DNA from: a bacterium 336/3 | Lineage (GTDB): Bacteria > Bacteroidota > Bacteroidia > Cytophagales > Thermonemataceae | Direction: 5' to 3' | DNA: 64,000 bases | Assembly: GCA_001281695.1 (NCBI GenBank) | Contig: LJIE01000001.1 | Coordinates: forward strand, 1,812,586 to 1,876,585 | Part shown: in pieces, positions 1 through 9,940 of the stretch | How positions within the stretch are numbered: position 1 is the first letter of the stretch | Layout: every line of letters starts with the position of its first letter | Notes under the pieces: model-generated | Database searches by the model: none | What the model was told of the DNA's origin: nothing | The model's input: only the letters and a program-made list of their open reading frames with translations | Made by a program: the position numbers and the translations under genes

Positions 1-2552
1 GTTCATATTTTGCAAATGCTGCAAAGAAAATCTACGAAAAATTTGGCGACCTAAATTATGTTGTTCCTGCTGAGGTAGCTCTTGCACAAGCTTATTTGGA
101 AGGAGGCGTATATAGACATGAACGTGGAGGTTCAGGGAATATTTTCCACATGGGAGCTACAGATTCAGGGGATAACAAAACTGCAAAAGGTATCAAAACT
201 GTAGAAGATGGTTTTGATGTATATTATTTGGGTATGGCTAATTTATGGCTTGGAGGTAAGCAGTCTGGAAGTGATATTATCAAGAAGAATGGTATGATTA
301 GACATGACACCAAAGGTGTTTTTGCTTCTAATCCTCATTATGAGGCAATGATACGGTCTCAAGTTGGAGAAATACACAGAAATATAACTCTAAAAGGAAG
401 TGTTGGAAATGGAGGGAAAAATTTTCCTGAAGATGTAAAAAAAGTAGGCTCTATGCTTGCAAAGCTGGGATATCTAAAAAATAATGAAATTGAAAATGTA
501 GAGAAAGTAACACAAGCTGTTTTGAAATTTCAAACGACAGAGCTTGCTCCAGTTACTGAGCAATGGTATAAAAATAGAATCGCCATTATTGAAAAAGCAG
601 GTAAAAAAGCTCCTGCTGCTACCAAACAATCATTAGCAGATATTGAAATTCAAAGAAAACGAATGACAGATGGATTAGTTGGTAAAAGTGGTACAACAAT
701 TAATGTTCTTTTCTTTATGGCTGAATTGGGGGGGCAAATACCAGATATCATGAGTAAACATCTTACTAATACTCCACAAAGCCAAACAACTACAACAACC
801 ACAGCTACTCCAGCAACCACATCATCAGCTATAAAACCCAAAACTACAGCTCAAGCAACATCTACAATACAAAATAAGAGAGGAATTGTACAACCTGGTG
901 AAAACTTGGAAACTCTATCTAATAAATATGGTATAAGTGCTGCTGATTTAAAGACAGCCAATCAGGAATCATTAAAAGAAAAAGGAGGAGTTGAATATTT
1001 TAATGCTGGTGCAGAACTCTCCATGCCAGAAATATTAACAAGCCCTATTGTAAAATCAACTTCAGGTTTTTCAGTAGGAGCGTCAAGCTCAACATATCAA
1101 GAAGAAATGATTAATTTCGTAGATGATGTTGCTCTTATTCAAGAGAAATTATATAGTGTTGGTTTACTTTCAGAAGCTGATTATCAAAAAGAAAAACCTG
1201 TCAAAAAAACACAACCAGAGATAGAAGTTATTCTTCCTCAAGCCCAAGAATCTCATGAAGAAACGCAAGATAATCAAGAAGAACAAACAAACTTATCACC
1301 TACATCTACACCTCAAGAGGCTTTAGAAAATATTACTCAACCATATACACACCAAACTACAGAATTTGAGCGAAAAATGTTGCTTGTTTATGGTAAAGTA
1401 CCTAGTAATCCCAATGATAAGGTTTCTTCAAAGGATATTCCCAATACTATCAAAGCTATTAATATATTTCAGGCAGAAGTAAATAGAAAAGGTGTAGATG
1501 GACGAATAGACCCACAAGGAAGTACCTTGAAAAAACTGATGGCTTCAACCTCTGAAAGTGTAAGTATTGCAAGAAGAGAGTATGCTCTAAGTCAACAAAG
1601 AAAAGCAGAAGAAGCAAAAAGAAGAGAGCAACAAGCTCAACAAAAAAAACAACAAGAGCAAGAAAAACCTAAGCCTAAAGTAGAAGCCAAAAAAACACCA
1701 GTTAGCCCTAGTGTTTGGTCGCAACTTCAAAAACATGGATTGGAAACGTATGATTATTTGTTCGAAAATTTAAGTCCTGCAAGACAATATGAAACACTCA
1801 AAGGTTTACTAACAAGTTACTTTAGTTCAAAACCACAAGCGAAGCCCAAATCGCAAACGAAGCCTGAAACTAAACCCAAACCTAAAGCAGAGACATCCAA
1901 CGCCATAAAACCTAAAAGTGGTACACCTGATTTTTCATTGGCAGGATTGAAAGCTATTATGAGAGAGAAAAATTATGAATTCTATGAGGAAGAAGGAAAG
2001 CTGAACTTGATAGCTGTTCGGATGGATGATAAATTTGACAATCAATTTTCTGATAAATTATTTGCTATTCAAAAAACAAAAAGTGGTTCAGTGTTTTTAG
2101 AAGTACCTTGGACTACATTTGCCTCTGTACATGGGAGTGGAGGTGTGAAAGACCCTCTTGATGGTAAAGAAAATGGAACAGGGGTGGCAGGAGTCGCAAC
2201 TATTGTAGAAGGTCAATATAAAGATGTATATACTTTTTCTTCCAATAAAAGATTTGGACAACACTTAAGACAATCTAAAGATATGCAATATTATAGAGAT
2301 AATGATAAAGATTTAGAATTGGATAGAGGTAAAATTTATACAGGTAATTATGGTACTCATTTACATAAAATGAGTAAGGTAGGTGTAGAAAGAAACGATT
2401 TGGGGACAGGTAAAAGCCCTTGGAGTATGGGATGTAATGGCACTTCTGAACCCCAATTTAGAAAACTTATTCCTCTTTTTGAAGCCCATGGTAAATACAA
2501 ACATGGAAACATCAGCTACACTATTCTTCATCAAAAAGATTTTGTAAAGTAA
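1..2552 (+). CDS. Peptidoglycan-active multidomain protein with LysM (5' end outside window)
   Basis: The reading frame is open from base 3, so the gene begins before the window; the TTG at 96 is not a credible start because homologous-looking sequence (ALAQAYLEGG) continues upstream of it. That first part resembles GH73/SLT-type muramidase folds. Next come two segments resembling peptidoglycan-binding modules (around 420-700 and 1440-1540, the latter with DGRIDPQGSTL), a LysM domain (about 881-1029), a long Gln/Lys/Pro-rich linker, and a C-terminal domain (about 1920-2550). The last domain has HLHK followed by SMGC (Cys codon at 2433), reminiscent of the His...SxGC arrangement of L,D-transpeptidase-like proteins. 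LysM/peptidoglycan proteins often sit beside eCIS genes, which occur 30 kb downstream. Function as a cell-wall enzyme or eCIS-associated wall protein is inferred. Confidence 0.75.
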   Translation, partial: SYFANAAKKIYEKFGDLNYVVPAEVALAQAYLEGGVYRHERGGSGNIFHMGATDSGDNKTAKGIKTVEDGFDVYYLGMANLWLGGKQSGSDIIKKNGMIRHDTKGVFASNPHYEAMIRSQVGEIHRNITLKGSVGNGGKNFPEDVKKVGSMLAKLGYLKNNEIENVEKVTQAVLKFQTTELAPVTEQWYKNRIAIIEKAGKKAPAATKQSLADIEIQRKRMTDGLVGKSGTTINVLFFMAELGGQIPDIMSKHLTNTPQSQTTTTTTATPATTSSAIKPKTTAQATSTIQNKRGIVQPGENLETLSNKYGISAADLKTANQESLKEKGGVEYFNAGAELSMPEILTSPIVKSTSGFSVGASSSTYQEEMINFVDDVALIQEKLYSVGLLSEADYQKEKPVKKTQPEIEVILPQAQESHEETQDNQEEQTNLSPTSTPQEALENITQPYTHQTTEFERKMLLVYGKVPSNPNDKVSSKDIPNTIKAINIFQAEVNRKGVDGRIDPQGSTLKKLMASTSESVSIARREYALSQQRKAEEAKRREQQAQQKKQQEQEKPKPKVEAKKTPVSPSVWSQLQKHGLETYDYLFENLSPARQYETLKGLLTSYFSSKPQAKPKSQTKPETKPKPKAETSNAIKPKSGTPDFSLAGLKAIMREKNYEFYEEEGKLNLIAVRMDDKFDNQFSDKLFAIQKTKSGSVFLEVPWTTFASVHGSGGVKDPLDGKENGTGVAGVATIVEGQYKDVYTFSSNKRFGQHLRQSKDMQYYRDNDKDLELDRGKIYTGNYGTHLHKMSKVGVERNDLGTGKSPWSMGCNGTSEPQFRKLIPLFEAHGKYKHGNISYTILHQKDFVK

Positions 2553-2594
2553 ATGTTGTAGTTTATTATTTTCTAATGAAATCAATATTCTGTT

Positions 2595-3359
2595 TTACGG
2601 AATCAGGATGTGGTTTAAAATTTCTAATATTTCAGATTTTCTTCTCTGAGGTATTTCTATGATTTGGCCATTTTGTAGTGTAACAGAGGCTGTATCTTTT
2701 TTTTGGATAGATTTGATATGTTGTGTATTGATGATATAGGATTTATGTATTCTAAGAAAATAATAAGTTTCATCACAAACAACTTCTTCAATTTCTTTCA
2801 ATGTTTTTGATAAAATTATTTTTTGGTTTTGATTGGTATGAATAATTACATAATTAGAATCTGCTTCAATACTAATAATTCTTTGATAAATAATTTTCTC
2901 ATCTGAGTATTTGTTGAGTACAAGTACTTTTTCATGTTGTTTTGCAGTTGCATTTTTGAGAAGGTCTTCATAGGAAATAGGATTTTTTTTGTAAAAATCC
3001 CTCATAACTAAACATTTATCAATGGCACTTTGTAAATCTGTAAGAGATATAGGTTTTAATAAATAATCGACAGCACTTATTTTAAAGGCTTTGATAGCAT
3101 ATTGATCATAAGCTGTTATGAATATAACAGAACAATTATTACTACCTAAATTTTTAAGTAAATCAAATCCAGAGCCATCAGGCATTTGAATATCCAAAAA
3201 CAATATGTCTGGTTCACATTCATGAACTAGATCTTCTCCATCTTGAATATTATAAGCTGTACCTACAATTTCTAAATAAGGGAAATACTTTTGTAAAAGA
3301 ATACTTAAAACCTGAATGCTACTTTCCTCATCATCTATAATAACTACTTTCATAATCAT
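2595..3359 (-). CDS. LytTR-family response regulator
   Basis: A cytoplasmic DNA-binding response regulator of the LytR/AlgR type. Residues 1-125 are a receiver domain: acidic pocket at D9/D10, phospho-acceptor Asp in LFLDIQMP (D56), and the FITAYDQYA and YLLKP switch and Lys motifs. Residues about 150-250 form the LytTR DNA-binding domain (IEADSNYVIIHT, FLRIHKSYIIN). It starts one base after the stop of the sensor kinase gene, so the pair is co-transcribed and should form a two-component system. A second ATG two codons in (MKVVIIDD) may be the true start. Its targets cannot be read from the sequence. Confidence 0.93.
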   Translation of the reverse strand: MIMKVVIIDDEESSIQVLSILLQKYFPYLEIVGTAYNIQDGEDLVHECEPDILFLDIQMPDGSGFDLLKNLGSNNCSVIFITAYDQYAIKAFKISAVDYLLKPISLTDLQSAIDKCLVMRDFYKKNPISYEDLLKNATAKQHEKVLVLNKYSDEKIIYQRIISIEADSNYVIIHTNQNQKIILSKTLKEIEEVVCDETYYFLRIHKSYIINTQHIKSIQKKDTASVTLQNGQIIEIPQRRKSEILEILNHILIP

Positions 3360-6206
3360 TTAATCAAATTCTGTTAGTAAAGGAAATATAATTCTAACTT
3401 CTACACCATTATTTACATTTTTAATTTCAAAATAATTCATATCATGAGTTTTATCTTGGTGCAATAATAATACTCTTTCTTTTATAATTTGCAAACCTTG
3501 CGATGTGTGTTGGTTTTTATTTTTTTCCTTTGTTATAAAAGGCTTTCCATTGTTGAAAATATCAATAATTAGAAAATTATTTAAAGTTGAAAATCTTACT
3601 TCTATAATTTTCTCTTTATTTTCGCCACTCAAACCATGCCAAATAGCATTTTCCAAGATAGGCTGTAAAATCATGGTAGGAATGATAATCTCTCGAATAT
3701 CAATATTGGAGTCAACTTGAGTTGTAAACTGAATAGGGCTATTTAACCTCTGAGACTCTAATAATATATATATTTTCAATAATTCTAATTCTTCTTGAAT
3801 GGTGACACTCTTTTTACGGCTATTATTTAAAATCATTCGAATAAGCTTGGCAAATTCTGCTAAATAAAAGTGGGCTTCTTCATTTTTGTTTTGTAGAATA
3901 AAAGCTTGAATAGAGTTAATCGCATTAAAAATGAAATGAGGATTCATTTGTGATTGAAGAGCTCTACTCTCCAAATCTGATATTCTTTGTTGTATAGAGC
4001 GTTTTGCAAGTTCTTTAATCTTGATATTTTGGATGATTTTTTGAATGATTAAAAATAGAATAATGAAAAATAATAAAGCTGATAAAACAATGAACCACCA
4101 AGTCTGATAAAACAATGTAGGTATTTTCAAAGATAATACTATTACATTAGATTTAGACAAAGAAGCATAATCAAGAGCATACATCTCTAATTTATAGTTC
4201 CCTGCAGGTAGCTTGATATCCAGTAAATTCTGCTTAGATTTTTGATACTTGATAATATCACCATTATTTGTAGTGATAATGAAATGATAACTAACATTTT
4301 GAGAGGCTTTATAATTATCTTGAATACAACTAATCATAAAATGCTCTTTCTGTGGAATTACGATAGCTTTATTCTTATCAAGAATATGAGAAACAGAAAG
4401 TATATCTAATTGTATATTAAGGTTCAAATTTTGGATATATTTGATTTCAAGGCTTGATACCTCATATTTGCCTGCTATATATAATTTTTTTTTGTCAAAA
4501 ACTCGAATATCTACAATTTCATCAAAAGGTAAGAAATTAGAACTATTCAATATTTGTATTTTTTTGCTTTCAAGATTATACACATACAAACCAAGACGAG
4601 TTCCTATATATAAAAGCCCTTCTGCATAAGCTAAACAATCAATTCTTTGAGGTAAATCAGTTATTTTATGGATAATTTCGCCCTTATTATTCATTAATAT
4701 ACACCCTCTATCATTTGTTCCTACAGCTATGAGATTACTATCAATTTTACAAAGTGTATTAACTCTGAAATTATATCCTAATTGCTTTGGAATGATATCA
4801 TTGCCTGATACTGTTAATGAATATATACCTTTATTTTGTGTTCCAACCCAAAGTTTATTCTGATGAATAGACTCTAAACATAAAGTTTTCTCATTTAATA
4901 ATTGCTCATGAATACTATTATTGTCTTTATCAAATAAAAATACTTTGCCACTACCGAATAATACATATTTATTTTTATCTATTTGTTTGTAGCCTCTCAA
5001 AAAGAAACTTAGAAGAGTTGATTTGTTCTCTTCTAGTAAGAGTCCATGTGAAGTTATGTAAATCTTTTCACGATTATGAAAAATAATATCGTTGATGATG
5101 TTATCTTTACCATCTAACAAAAGCTTTTGAAATACATTATTATTGGATAACAGAATATTATTGGATAATAAAACATTCATTTTATTATCAGATTCGAGGA
5201 GTTTCATAACATTATTATCCCCCTTATAAATAGATTTCAACTCTGGGTTTTTACAAATATATAAACCTTTGTCTAGAGTGGTAAACCAAATATTATCTTC
5301 TTTATCTAAGAGAATTTTGCTGATACTTAGTTTTTCAATAATAGGAATGGGAAGTTTCTGAATAGTATTTTCTTCTAAAATATATACTCCGTTGCTACGA
5401 ACTCCACAATATATTTTTTGTCCAATCTGAGTAATACAGAAAACTTCATGAGGAAAAGTATATTTTTGAATAGGTTTAAAGTTGATAAATTTAATAACTT
5501 CATTGGTGTTACTTAAATACATCAGCGAATCATTGACAATAAGGAGTTTATTATTCTGATTGGGAGATCCTTGGAATAAGTTAAAATATTTATATTCTTT
5601 ATTTTTAGTCTTAAAAACCCAATTATTTTTATTAGTTGGTATGCTTGGTGCTTTAGAATATACAATTAGGTGTTGTTGATTAGGATAAATGAAAGTATGA
5701 ATAGTTCTATCATCATTGTAAATGTTTGGTTCTTTAGATTTTAAAGATTGATTATCAACAAGGTACATGCCTGAATGATTCGTTCTTCTAAATTCTAACT
5801 TATGATTTTCTTTTTCTACAAGAGAAGATATAAACACTTTTTCAGAAAAGTGATTAAAAACTATAGCTGACAAATCACTTTTTTGTATTTTTCCATGCTC
5901 TATAAGCCCTAATGTACCAGAAAGTCCAGTAAACCATATTCGATTTTCGAGTCCTTTGAAAAACTTTAAAATTACATTTTCTTCTAAACCGTTATTAGTA
6001 GTATAATAATCAACATGATTACCCCTGATTTTGAATATACCTATATCAGAGGCAACCCATTTATTGCCAAGATTATCTTCAATAATATCGTAAAGTTCAG
6101 CACTTGGAAAGTGGTGTGGAGTAATAAATTTTTCTATGGAGATATTTTGAGCAAATGCGAATTGGTAGCATAGCAAAAAGCAACCATAAAGTATAAGAGA
6201 CCTCAA
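3360..6206 (-). CDS. Two-component sensor histidine kinase with N-terminal beta-propeller
   Basis: 948 residues. An N-terminal signal peptide ends near FAFAQ. About 600 residues of two-component-regulator-propeller repeats follow (for example LYDIIEDNLGNKWVAS, ISKILLDKEDNIWFTT), then a Y_Y_Y-like domain, one transmembrane helix near residues 690-718, and a LytS-type His_kinase domain. The H-box is MNPHFIFNAINS with phospho-acceptor His757, and the N-box is in LENAIWHGL. The layout implies periplasmic ligand sensing and cytoplasmic phosphorylation of the LytTR regulator encoded immediately downstream. It lacks the fused receiver and AraC domains of Bacteroides hybrid two-component systems. The ligand is unknown. 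Confidence 0.92.
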   Translation of the reverse strand: MRSLILYGCFLLCYQFAFAQNISIEKFITPHHFPSAELYDIIEDNLGNKWVASDIGIFKIRGNHVDYYTTNNGLEENVILKFFKGLENRIWFTGLSGTLGLIEHGKIQKSDLSAIVFNHFSEKVFISSLVEKENHKLEFRRTNHSGMYLVDNQSLKSKEPNIYNDDRTIHTFIYPNQQHLIVYSKAPSIPTNKNNWVFKTKNKEYKYFNLFQGSPNQNNKLLIVNDSLMYLSNTNEVIKFINFKPIQKYTFPHEVFCITQIGQKIYCGVRSNGVYILEENTIQKLPIPIIEKLSISKILLDKEDNIWFTTLDKGLYICKNPELKSIYKGDNNVMKLLESDNKMNVLLSNNILLSNNNVFQKLLLDGKDNIINDIIFHNREKIYITSHGLLLEENKSTLLSFFLRGYKQIDKNKYVLFGSGKVFLFDKDNNSIHEQLLNEKTLCLESIHQNKLWVGTQNKGIYSLTVSGNDIIPKQLGYNFRVNTLCKIDSNLIAVGTNDRGCILMNNKGEIIHKITDLPQRIDCLAYAEGLLYIGTRLGLYVYNLESKKIQILNSSNFLPFDEIVDIRVFDKKKLYIAGKYEVSSLEIKYIQNLNLNIQLDILSVSHILDKNKAIVIPQKEHFMISCIQDNYKASQNVSYHFIITTNNGDIIKYQKSKQNLLDIKLPAGNYKLEMYALDYASLSKSNVIVLSLKIPTLFYQTWWFIVLSALLFFIILFLIIQKIIQNIKIKELAKRSIQQRISDLESRALQSQMNPHFIFNAINSIQAFILQNKNEEAHFYLAEFAKLIRMILNNSRKKSVTIQEELELLKIYILLESQRLNSPIQFTTQVDSNIDIREIIIPTMILQPILENAIWHGLSGENKEKIIEVRFSTLNNFLIIDIFNNGKPFITKEKNKNQHTSQGLQIIKERVLLLHQDKTHDMNYFEIKNVNNGVEVRIIFPLLTEFD

Positions 6207-6426
6207 AATTTATAAAATTTAAAGTAATAGAAATTGCTTTACCTAAATTTATTGTCCAATTAGGAATGTACTATATTCAAAGATAATGAGAATTGATTTA
6301 AAACCAAATTTTAATAAGAAGCTCACTCATAAATTCATAAACTAACCTTCTGCTTCATAGACTCATTTTTACTCTTTGTATTGAGTGTTTATCTTTAGAT
6401 TTAGCCAATAATTAAATTTTATTAAT

Positions 6427-7701
6427 ATGGTTAAGAAAATTTGTATTTTAATATATGTACTGACATCTATAACTTTTGATGGTGTGGGGCAAATCAAAGA
6501 CCCTAAAAGAGTAGTAAAACAAAAAACTACTAAAAGAATTAATCAAAATGTAAACCAAGGAATAGACAAAGGTTTAGATGAAATAGAAGGCCTTTTTAAG
6601 AAGAAACATAAAAAAGAAGAAACAGAAGATAAAAAAGTAGAGATTAAACATAAACAAGATACAACTCTTTCTTCTGTAAAAATTACAGACTTTCAATTTT
6701 ACTCTGATTTTGATTTTATACCTAATGAACAAGTAATAGTCTTTGAAGACTTTGAAAATAACCCAATAGGGCTATTACCTGCCAGTTGGAGTACAAAAGC
6801 AAAAGGATCTGTTATTTCTATGAAAGATTTGCCTTATAAATGGTTTAAGATGCAATCAAGTGGAGATTATGAAAGTAAATATTTACAAGATTTACCAAAA
6901 GAGTTTTCTATTGAAATGGATGCTATTTGTTTAGATAATGTAGGTACAGGTGAAACTGGATTATCTTTTAATTTTATTAAGAATCTCCCACTGACTTTCA
7001 ATAAAACTAAAAATGATTTGACAACTTATGTTACTCTACACCCTGGGAAAAAACAAACAGCTTTTCTTTCTATTGATGAAAACAAAAAAGAATTAAATAA
7101 AAGCTCTAAAGAACAACTAAAATTTATCGAAAACTCAAGTAAAATAAATAAAATATATATTTGGAGGCAAAGAAGCAGACTAAGGATTTATATTGATAAT
7201 GAAAAAATATGGGATGTTTTGGATGCTTTTCAAGAAGGAATTACCTATAAAATGATAATTCAACAAAATTTTGCCTGTGATAATTGTGGAGTTGCAATTA
7301 GTAATATTATTTTCTCCAAAGACAGACCAAATGTTTATAATAAACTAATTCATGAAGGTAAATATACCACTAGAGGTATTCTTTTTGAAACTAATTCAGA
7401 TAAAATAAAGCCAGAGAGTTATGGTGTTTTGAAAGAACTTGCACAAATTATGATAGACAATCCTGATCTAAAAGTGAAAGTTATTGCCCATACTGACTCA
7501 GAAAATGGAACTAATACCAAGACAAATTTAGAACTATCTATAAAACGTGCTCTCATGATAAAAAAGGTATTAGTAGATGAATTCAAGATAAATAATGTGC
7601 GTATTGAGACAGATGGATTAGGGGATTCTAAGCCCTTAGAATCTAATAACACTACAGAAGGAAAAGCAAATAATCGTAGAGTTGAATTTATTAAACTATA
7701 A
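6427..7701 (+). CDS. OmpA-family outer membrane protein
   Basis: The first 22 residues look like a signal peptide ending in GVGQ. A Lys-rich stretch (residues 28-75) follows, then a central region of about 200 residues beginning IVFEDFENNPIGLLP, which resembles concanavalin-like domains found in Bacteroidota OmpA proteins. Residues about 315-424 are an OmpA-like peptidoglycan-binding domain (GILFETNSDKIKPES, VIAHTDS, NRRVEFIKL). It probably tethers the outer membrane to the peptidoglycan. It leads a same-strand run of small genes (TPR protein 12 bases downstream, then a lipoprotein), possibly one operon. Confidence 0.85.
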   Translation: MVKKICILIYVLTSITFDGVGQIKDPKRVVKQKTTKRINQNVNQGIDKGLDEIEGLFKKKHKKEETEDKKVEIKHKQDTTLSSVKITDFQFYSDFDFIPNEQVIVFEDFENNPIGLLPASWSTKAKGSVISMKDLPYKWFKMQSSGDYESKYLQDLPKEFSIEMDAICLDNVGTGETGLSFNFIKNLPLTFNKTKNDLTTYVTLHPGKKQTAFLSIDENKKELNKSSKEQLKFIENSSKINKIYIWRQRSRLRIYIDNEKIWDVLDAFQEGITYKMIIQQNFACDNCGVAISNIIFSKDRPNVYNKLIHEGKYTTRGILFETNSDKIKPESYGVLKELAQIMIDNPDLKVKVIAHTDSENGTNTKTNLELSIKRALMIKKVLVDEFKINNVRIETDGLGDSKPLESNNTTEGKANNRRVEFIKL

Positions 7702-7713
7702 ACAATTATAACA

Positions 7714-8205
7714 ATGGGACTATTTGATTTTTTATTTGGGAAAAAAAATAATAAAGAAAGTGTTTACACACATCTTGATGAAAATAGTTTTCAACAGGGT
7801 TTAAATGTTGAAAAAGCTCAAAAGATGAGAGAAGCTTTTCTTGCTGTCATGACACAAGATGATGAAGATAAGGCGTTTAATGCTGCTTCTGGTCTTATGT
7901 TGAAAGGAGCATTTAATGAGACTATTGAAGCTTATCAAGAGTTAGCACAAAAATACCCTAACCGAAAGGGAGATTGTGAGAGTCAGATAGGTGCTGCTTA
8001 TCATTTTCTGAAAAAGTATGATAAAGCAATAGAATATTATATTTCTGCTGAAAAAAATGGAGCTGACCAAAGTATGATGGATGATAATATTTGGGAGGCT
8101 TGTTTTGCTGCTTATAAAGCAACAGAAGATAAAAAGCATATGAAACAATACATTGAAATTCGTCCTACAGGCAATTATGTAAAAAAAGCAAATAAATTCT
8201 TATGA
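7714..8205 (+). CDS. TPR-like cytoplasmic protein
   Basis: 163 residues without a signal peptide. The middle resembles tetratricopeptide helices (GAFNETIEAYQELAQKYP, then AAYHFLKKYDKAIEYYISAEK). It starts MGLFDFLFGKKNN, a short amphipathic or hydrophobic leader seen in many small Bacteroidota cytosolic proteins. It begins 12 bases after the OmpA-like gene and its stop overlaps the ATG of the next gene by four bases, indicating translational coupling. The specific role is unknown; a scaffold or partner-binding role would fit TPR repeats. Confidence 0.75.
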   Translation: MGLFDFLFGKKNNKESVYTHLDENSFQQGLNVEKAQKMREAFLAVMTQDDEDKAFNAASGLMLKGAFNETIEAYQELAQKYPNRKGDCESQIGAAYHFLKKYDKAIEYYISAEKNGADQSMMDDNIWEACFAAYKATEDKKHMKQYIEIRPTGNYVKKANKFL

Positions 8206-8600
8206 AAAAAATATTATATATATTGATTCTGTCAATTTTAATATCTTGTGATAACAAGGCTGAATATAAAAAAAATGGAATATTGGTAGATGCCAATATT
8301 TCTAGAAAAGAAAAACTACGTAAGAAAAAATACACTCAGTATGCTTTCTATGTAATGTATTTTACAGATCCCAGCAAAGCAAACCCTAAGCCCAAGGATA
8401 CAATAAAAAAAACAAAAAATGTAGATGAAATTTTAGAGAGTATGAGTATCAAAAATATGGAGTTTGGTGAATTTCAAGGAAGGCATTTATATGTAGATAA
8501 AGAAGATTTTGATAAGTACAATGTAGGAGATAAAATTAAAATCTATTACTTAAAAAATGATTGTACACAAATAAAATTAAAAGAAGACGTAGATGAATAA
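8202..8600 (+). CDS. Small lipoprotein
   Basis: 132 residues. The N-terminus ILILSILISC is a lipobox with the lipidated Cys at position 16, so the mature protein should be anchored to a membrane, probably the outer membrane. The mature part is Lys-rich and ends with a segment (YNVGDKIKIYYLKND) resembling the end of small beta-barrel domains. The start overlaps the TPR gene stop (ATGA). I recognise no family. Confidence 0.7.
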   Translation: MKKILYILILSILISCDNKAEYKKNGILVDANISRKEKLRKKKYTQYAFYVMYFTDPSKANPKPKDTIKKTKNVDEILESMSIKNMEFGEFQGRHLYVDKEDFDKYNVGDKIKIYYLKNDCTQIKLKEDVDE

Positions 8601-8637
8601 TAATTAAAATAATTTAACAATTTTAAACCCGAAAAAC

Positions 8638-8922
8638 ATGAAAAAATCTCTTTTTTTAGTCGCTATAGCTATGTTTCTAAATGTAGCAGATGTTTTAGCA
8701 GCAGTAACAATTCGTTATTATAACAAAGACTCTAAAGTTCATACCATGAAAGTTTATATGAATGGACAAACCAAAGAAGTCAAGTTTAGTGGTTCTACAA
8801 CAGCCTCTGTAACTATTCAGGGTAGTGGAAAAAAATGTATTATAGAAACACCTTGTGGCAAAATAGAAGTAAATGATGGAGATAAAGTGGAAATTAAAAA
8901 CGGATGTATCAAAATAAATTAA
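8638..8922 (+). CDS. Small secreted protein
   Basis: 94 residues. A signal peptide (MKKSLFLVAIAMFL to about VLAA) is followed by a short, beta-rich mature domain of about 70 residues (VTIRYYNKDSK, CGKIEVNDGDKVEIKNG) with three cysteines. It may be a small periplasmic or surface protein. No family recognised. A terminator-like hairpin follows 18 bases after the stop. Confidence 0.65.
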   Translation: MKKSLFLVAIAMFLNVADVLAAVTIRYYNKDSKVHTMKVYMNGQTKEVKFSGSTTASVTIQGSGKKCIIETPCGKIEVNDGDKVEIKNGCIKIN

Positions 8923-8939
8923 ATTGTAAATGAACGGAG

Positions 8940-8969
8940 AAGTATTCTAAATGCTTATTTAGGATACTT
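8940..8969 (+). terminator. Rho-independent-type hairpin
   Basis: A 13-bp stem with one G-T pair (8940-8952 with 8957-8969), loop GCTT, followed by a T-rich stretch. It would end the transcript carrying the genes from about 6427 to 8922. Confidence 0.7.
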
Positions 8970-9001
8970 TTATTCTGTAAACACTTAATTTTATACATAT
9001 T

Positions 9002-9274
9002 ATGGAAAATTTTTTAAGTATAGGAGGAATGGCTCTCATGGTAATTAGTGGCTTGGGTATAGTTTATTATGGATTTTTCTGGCTTTTGGCTATCTCTGGA
9101 CAAGCTGGAGCTCAAATGAGTAAAGGAACTCAGTTCGAAAATAAGGATACAGATGTAAACATTGCTCAAAATAAGGTGTTTATGAAAGACTTACAAGGTA
9201 AAATATTCAGGGGCGTTATTGGTTTTGCAGTAGGAGGAGTATTATATCTAATTTATGAGGCTATATACAAGTGA
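9002..9274 (+). CDS. Small two-helix membrane protein
   Basis: 90 residues with hydrophobic segments at about 6-32 and 72-87 and a short polar loop between them. No recognised domain. It starts 33 bases after the terminator hairpin, so it probably has its own promoter or depends on read-through. Membrane location is inferred from hydrophobicity only. Confidence 0.6.
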   Translation: MENFLSIGGMALMVISGLGIVYYGFFWLLAISGQAGAQMSKGTQFENKDTDVNIAQNKVFMKDLQGKIFRGVIGFAVGGVLYLIYEAIYK

Positions 9275-9319
9275 TAGTCTATAGAGTACAACATGAATCT
9301 ATATAGTTAAAATCTTTAT

Positions 9320-9886
9320 ATGAGATTATTTTTTTTTGTTATTTTAGCGATAATGTCAAAATTTGGATATTCTCAAAGCGTGTTTGAGATGAATTTATCC
9401 AAAACTCTAAATGAATCCCATATGGGATTATGGACAAATGGAGACTACAAAATTTATGTTGAATTAAGCGTATTGGAAGCAGATTTTCGAGATGTATATA
9501 AAAGCTATATAAATGTAAGTACAAATCGAAAAAACATGGATACTGTTACAGTAAACCTTTATAAAGCTACTGCTGAAAGATATTTGTTTGTTGCTGAACA
9601 ATTGAAAGTGGCAAAAAATGGATTTGATTTAAGGAATTTAGTTATCTATTTTGGATTAGATAATGAACAACAAAATAAAGGAGATTCATTTATTGTTGAA
9701 AGTTATATCAGACAATTAGTGGAAAGAGGAAACGCTGCTTTATTTTATAAAGGAAATCGTATTTTTACATTAAAAAAAATAATGCAACTTGAAGGTACAG
9801 GAGTAGGCTTCGGATACGAAGTTCGGATTTATTTTGATAATGCAGAGAATTACGCTTTCAAATATTACATACATAATAATTGGTAA
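9320..9886 (+). CDS. Secreted protein of unknown function
   Basis: 188 residues with a signal peptide ending near FGYSQ. The mature part has alternating hydrophobic and charged segments and an aromatic-rich C-terminus (VRIYFDNAENYAFKYYIH). No family recognised. It lies 45 bases after the small membrane protein on the same strand and converges with the LRR gene. Confidence 0.6.
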   Translation: MRLFFFVILAIMSKFGYSQSVFEMNLSKTLNESHMGLWTNGDYKIYVELSVLEADFRDVYKSYINVSTNRKNMDTVTVNLYKATAERYLFVAEQLKVAKNGFDLRNLVIYFGLDNEQQNKGDSFIVESYIRQLVERGNAALFYKGNRIFTLKKIMQLEGTGVGFGYEVRIYFDNAENYAFKYYIHNNW

Positions 9887-9940
9887 TGAGCTTCTTAGTA
9901 AAATTTTATGATTTTTGTAAAAATTAATGTCATACAATTT

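Noticed and set aside
650-841. Minus-strand ORF inside the first gene
   Set aside because: Low-complexity Val-rich frame opposite a Thr-rich linker of a well-supported coding region.
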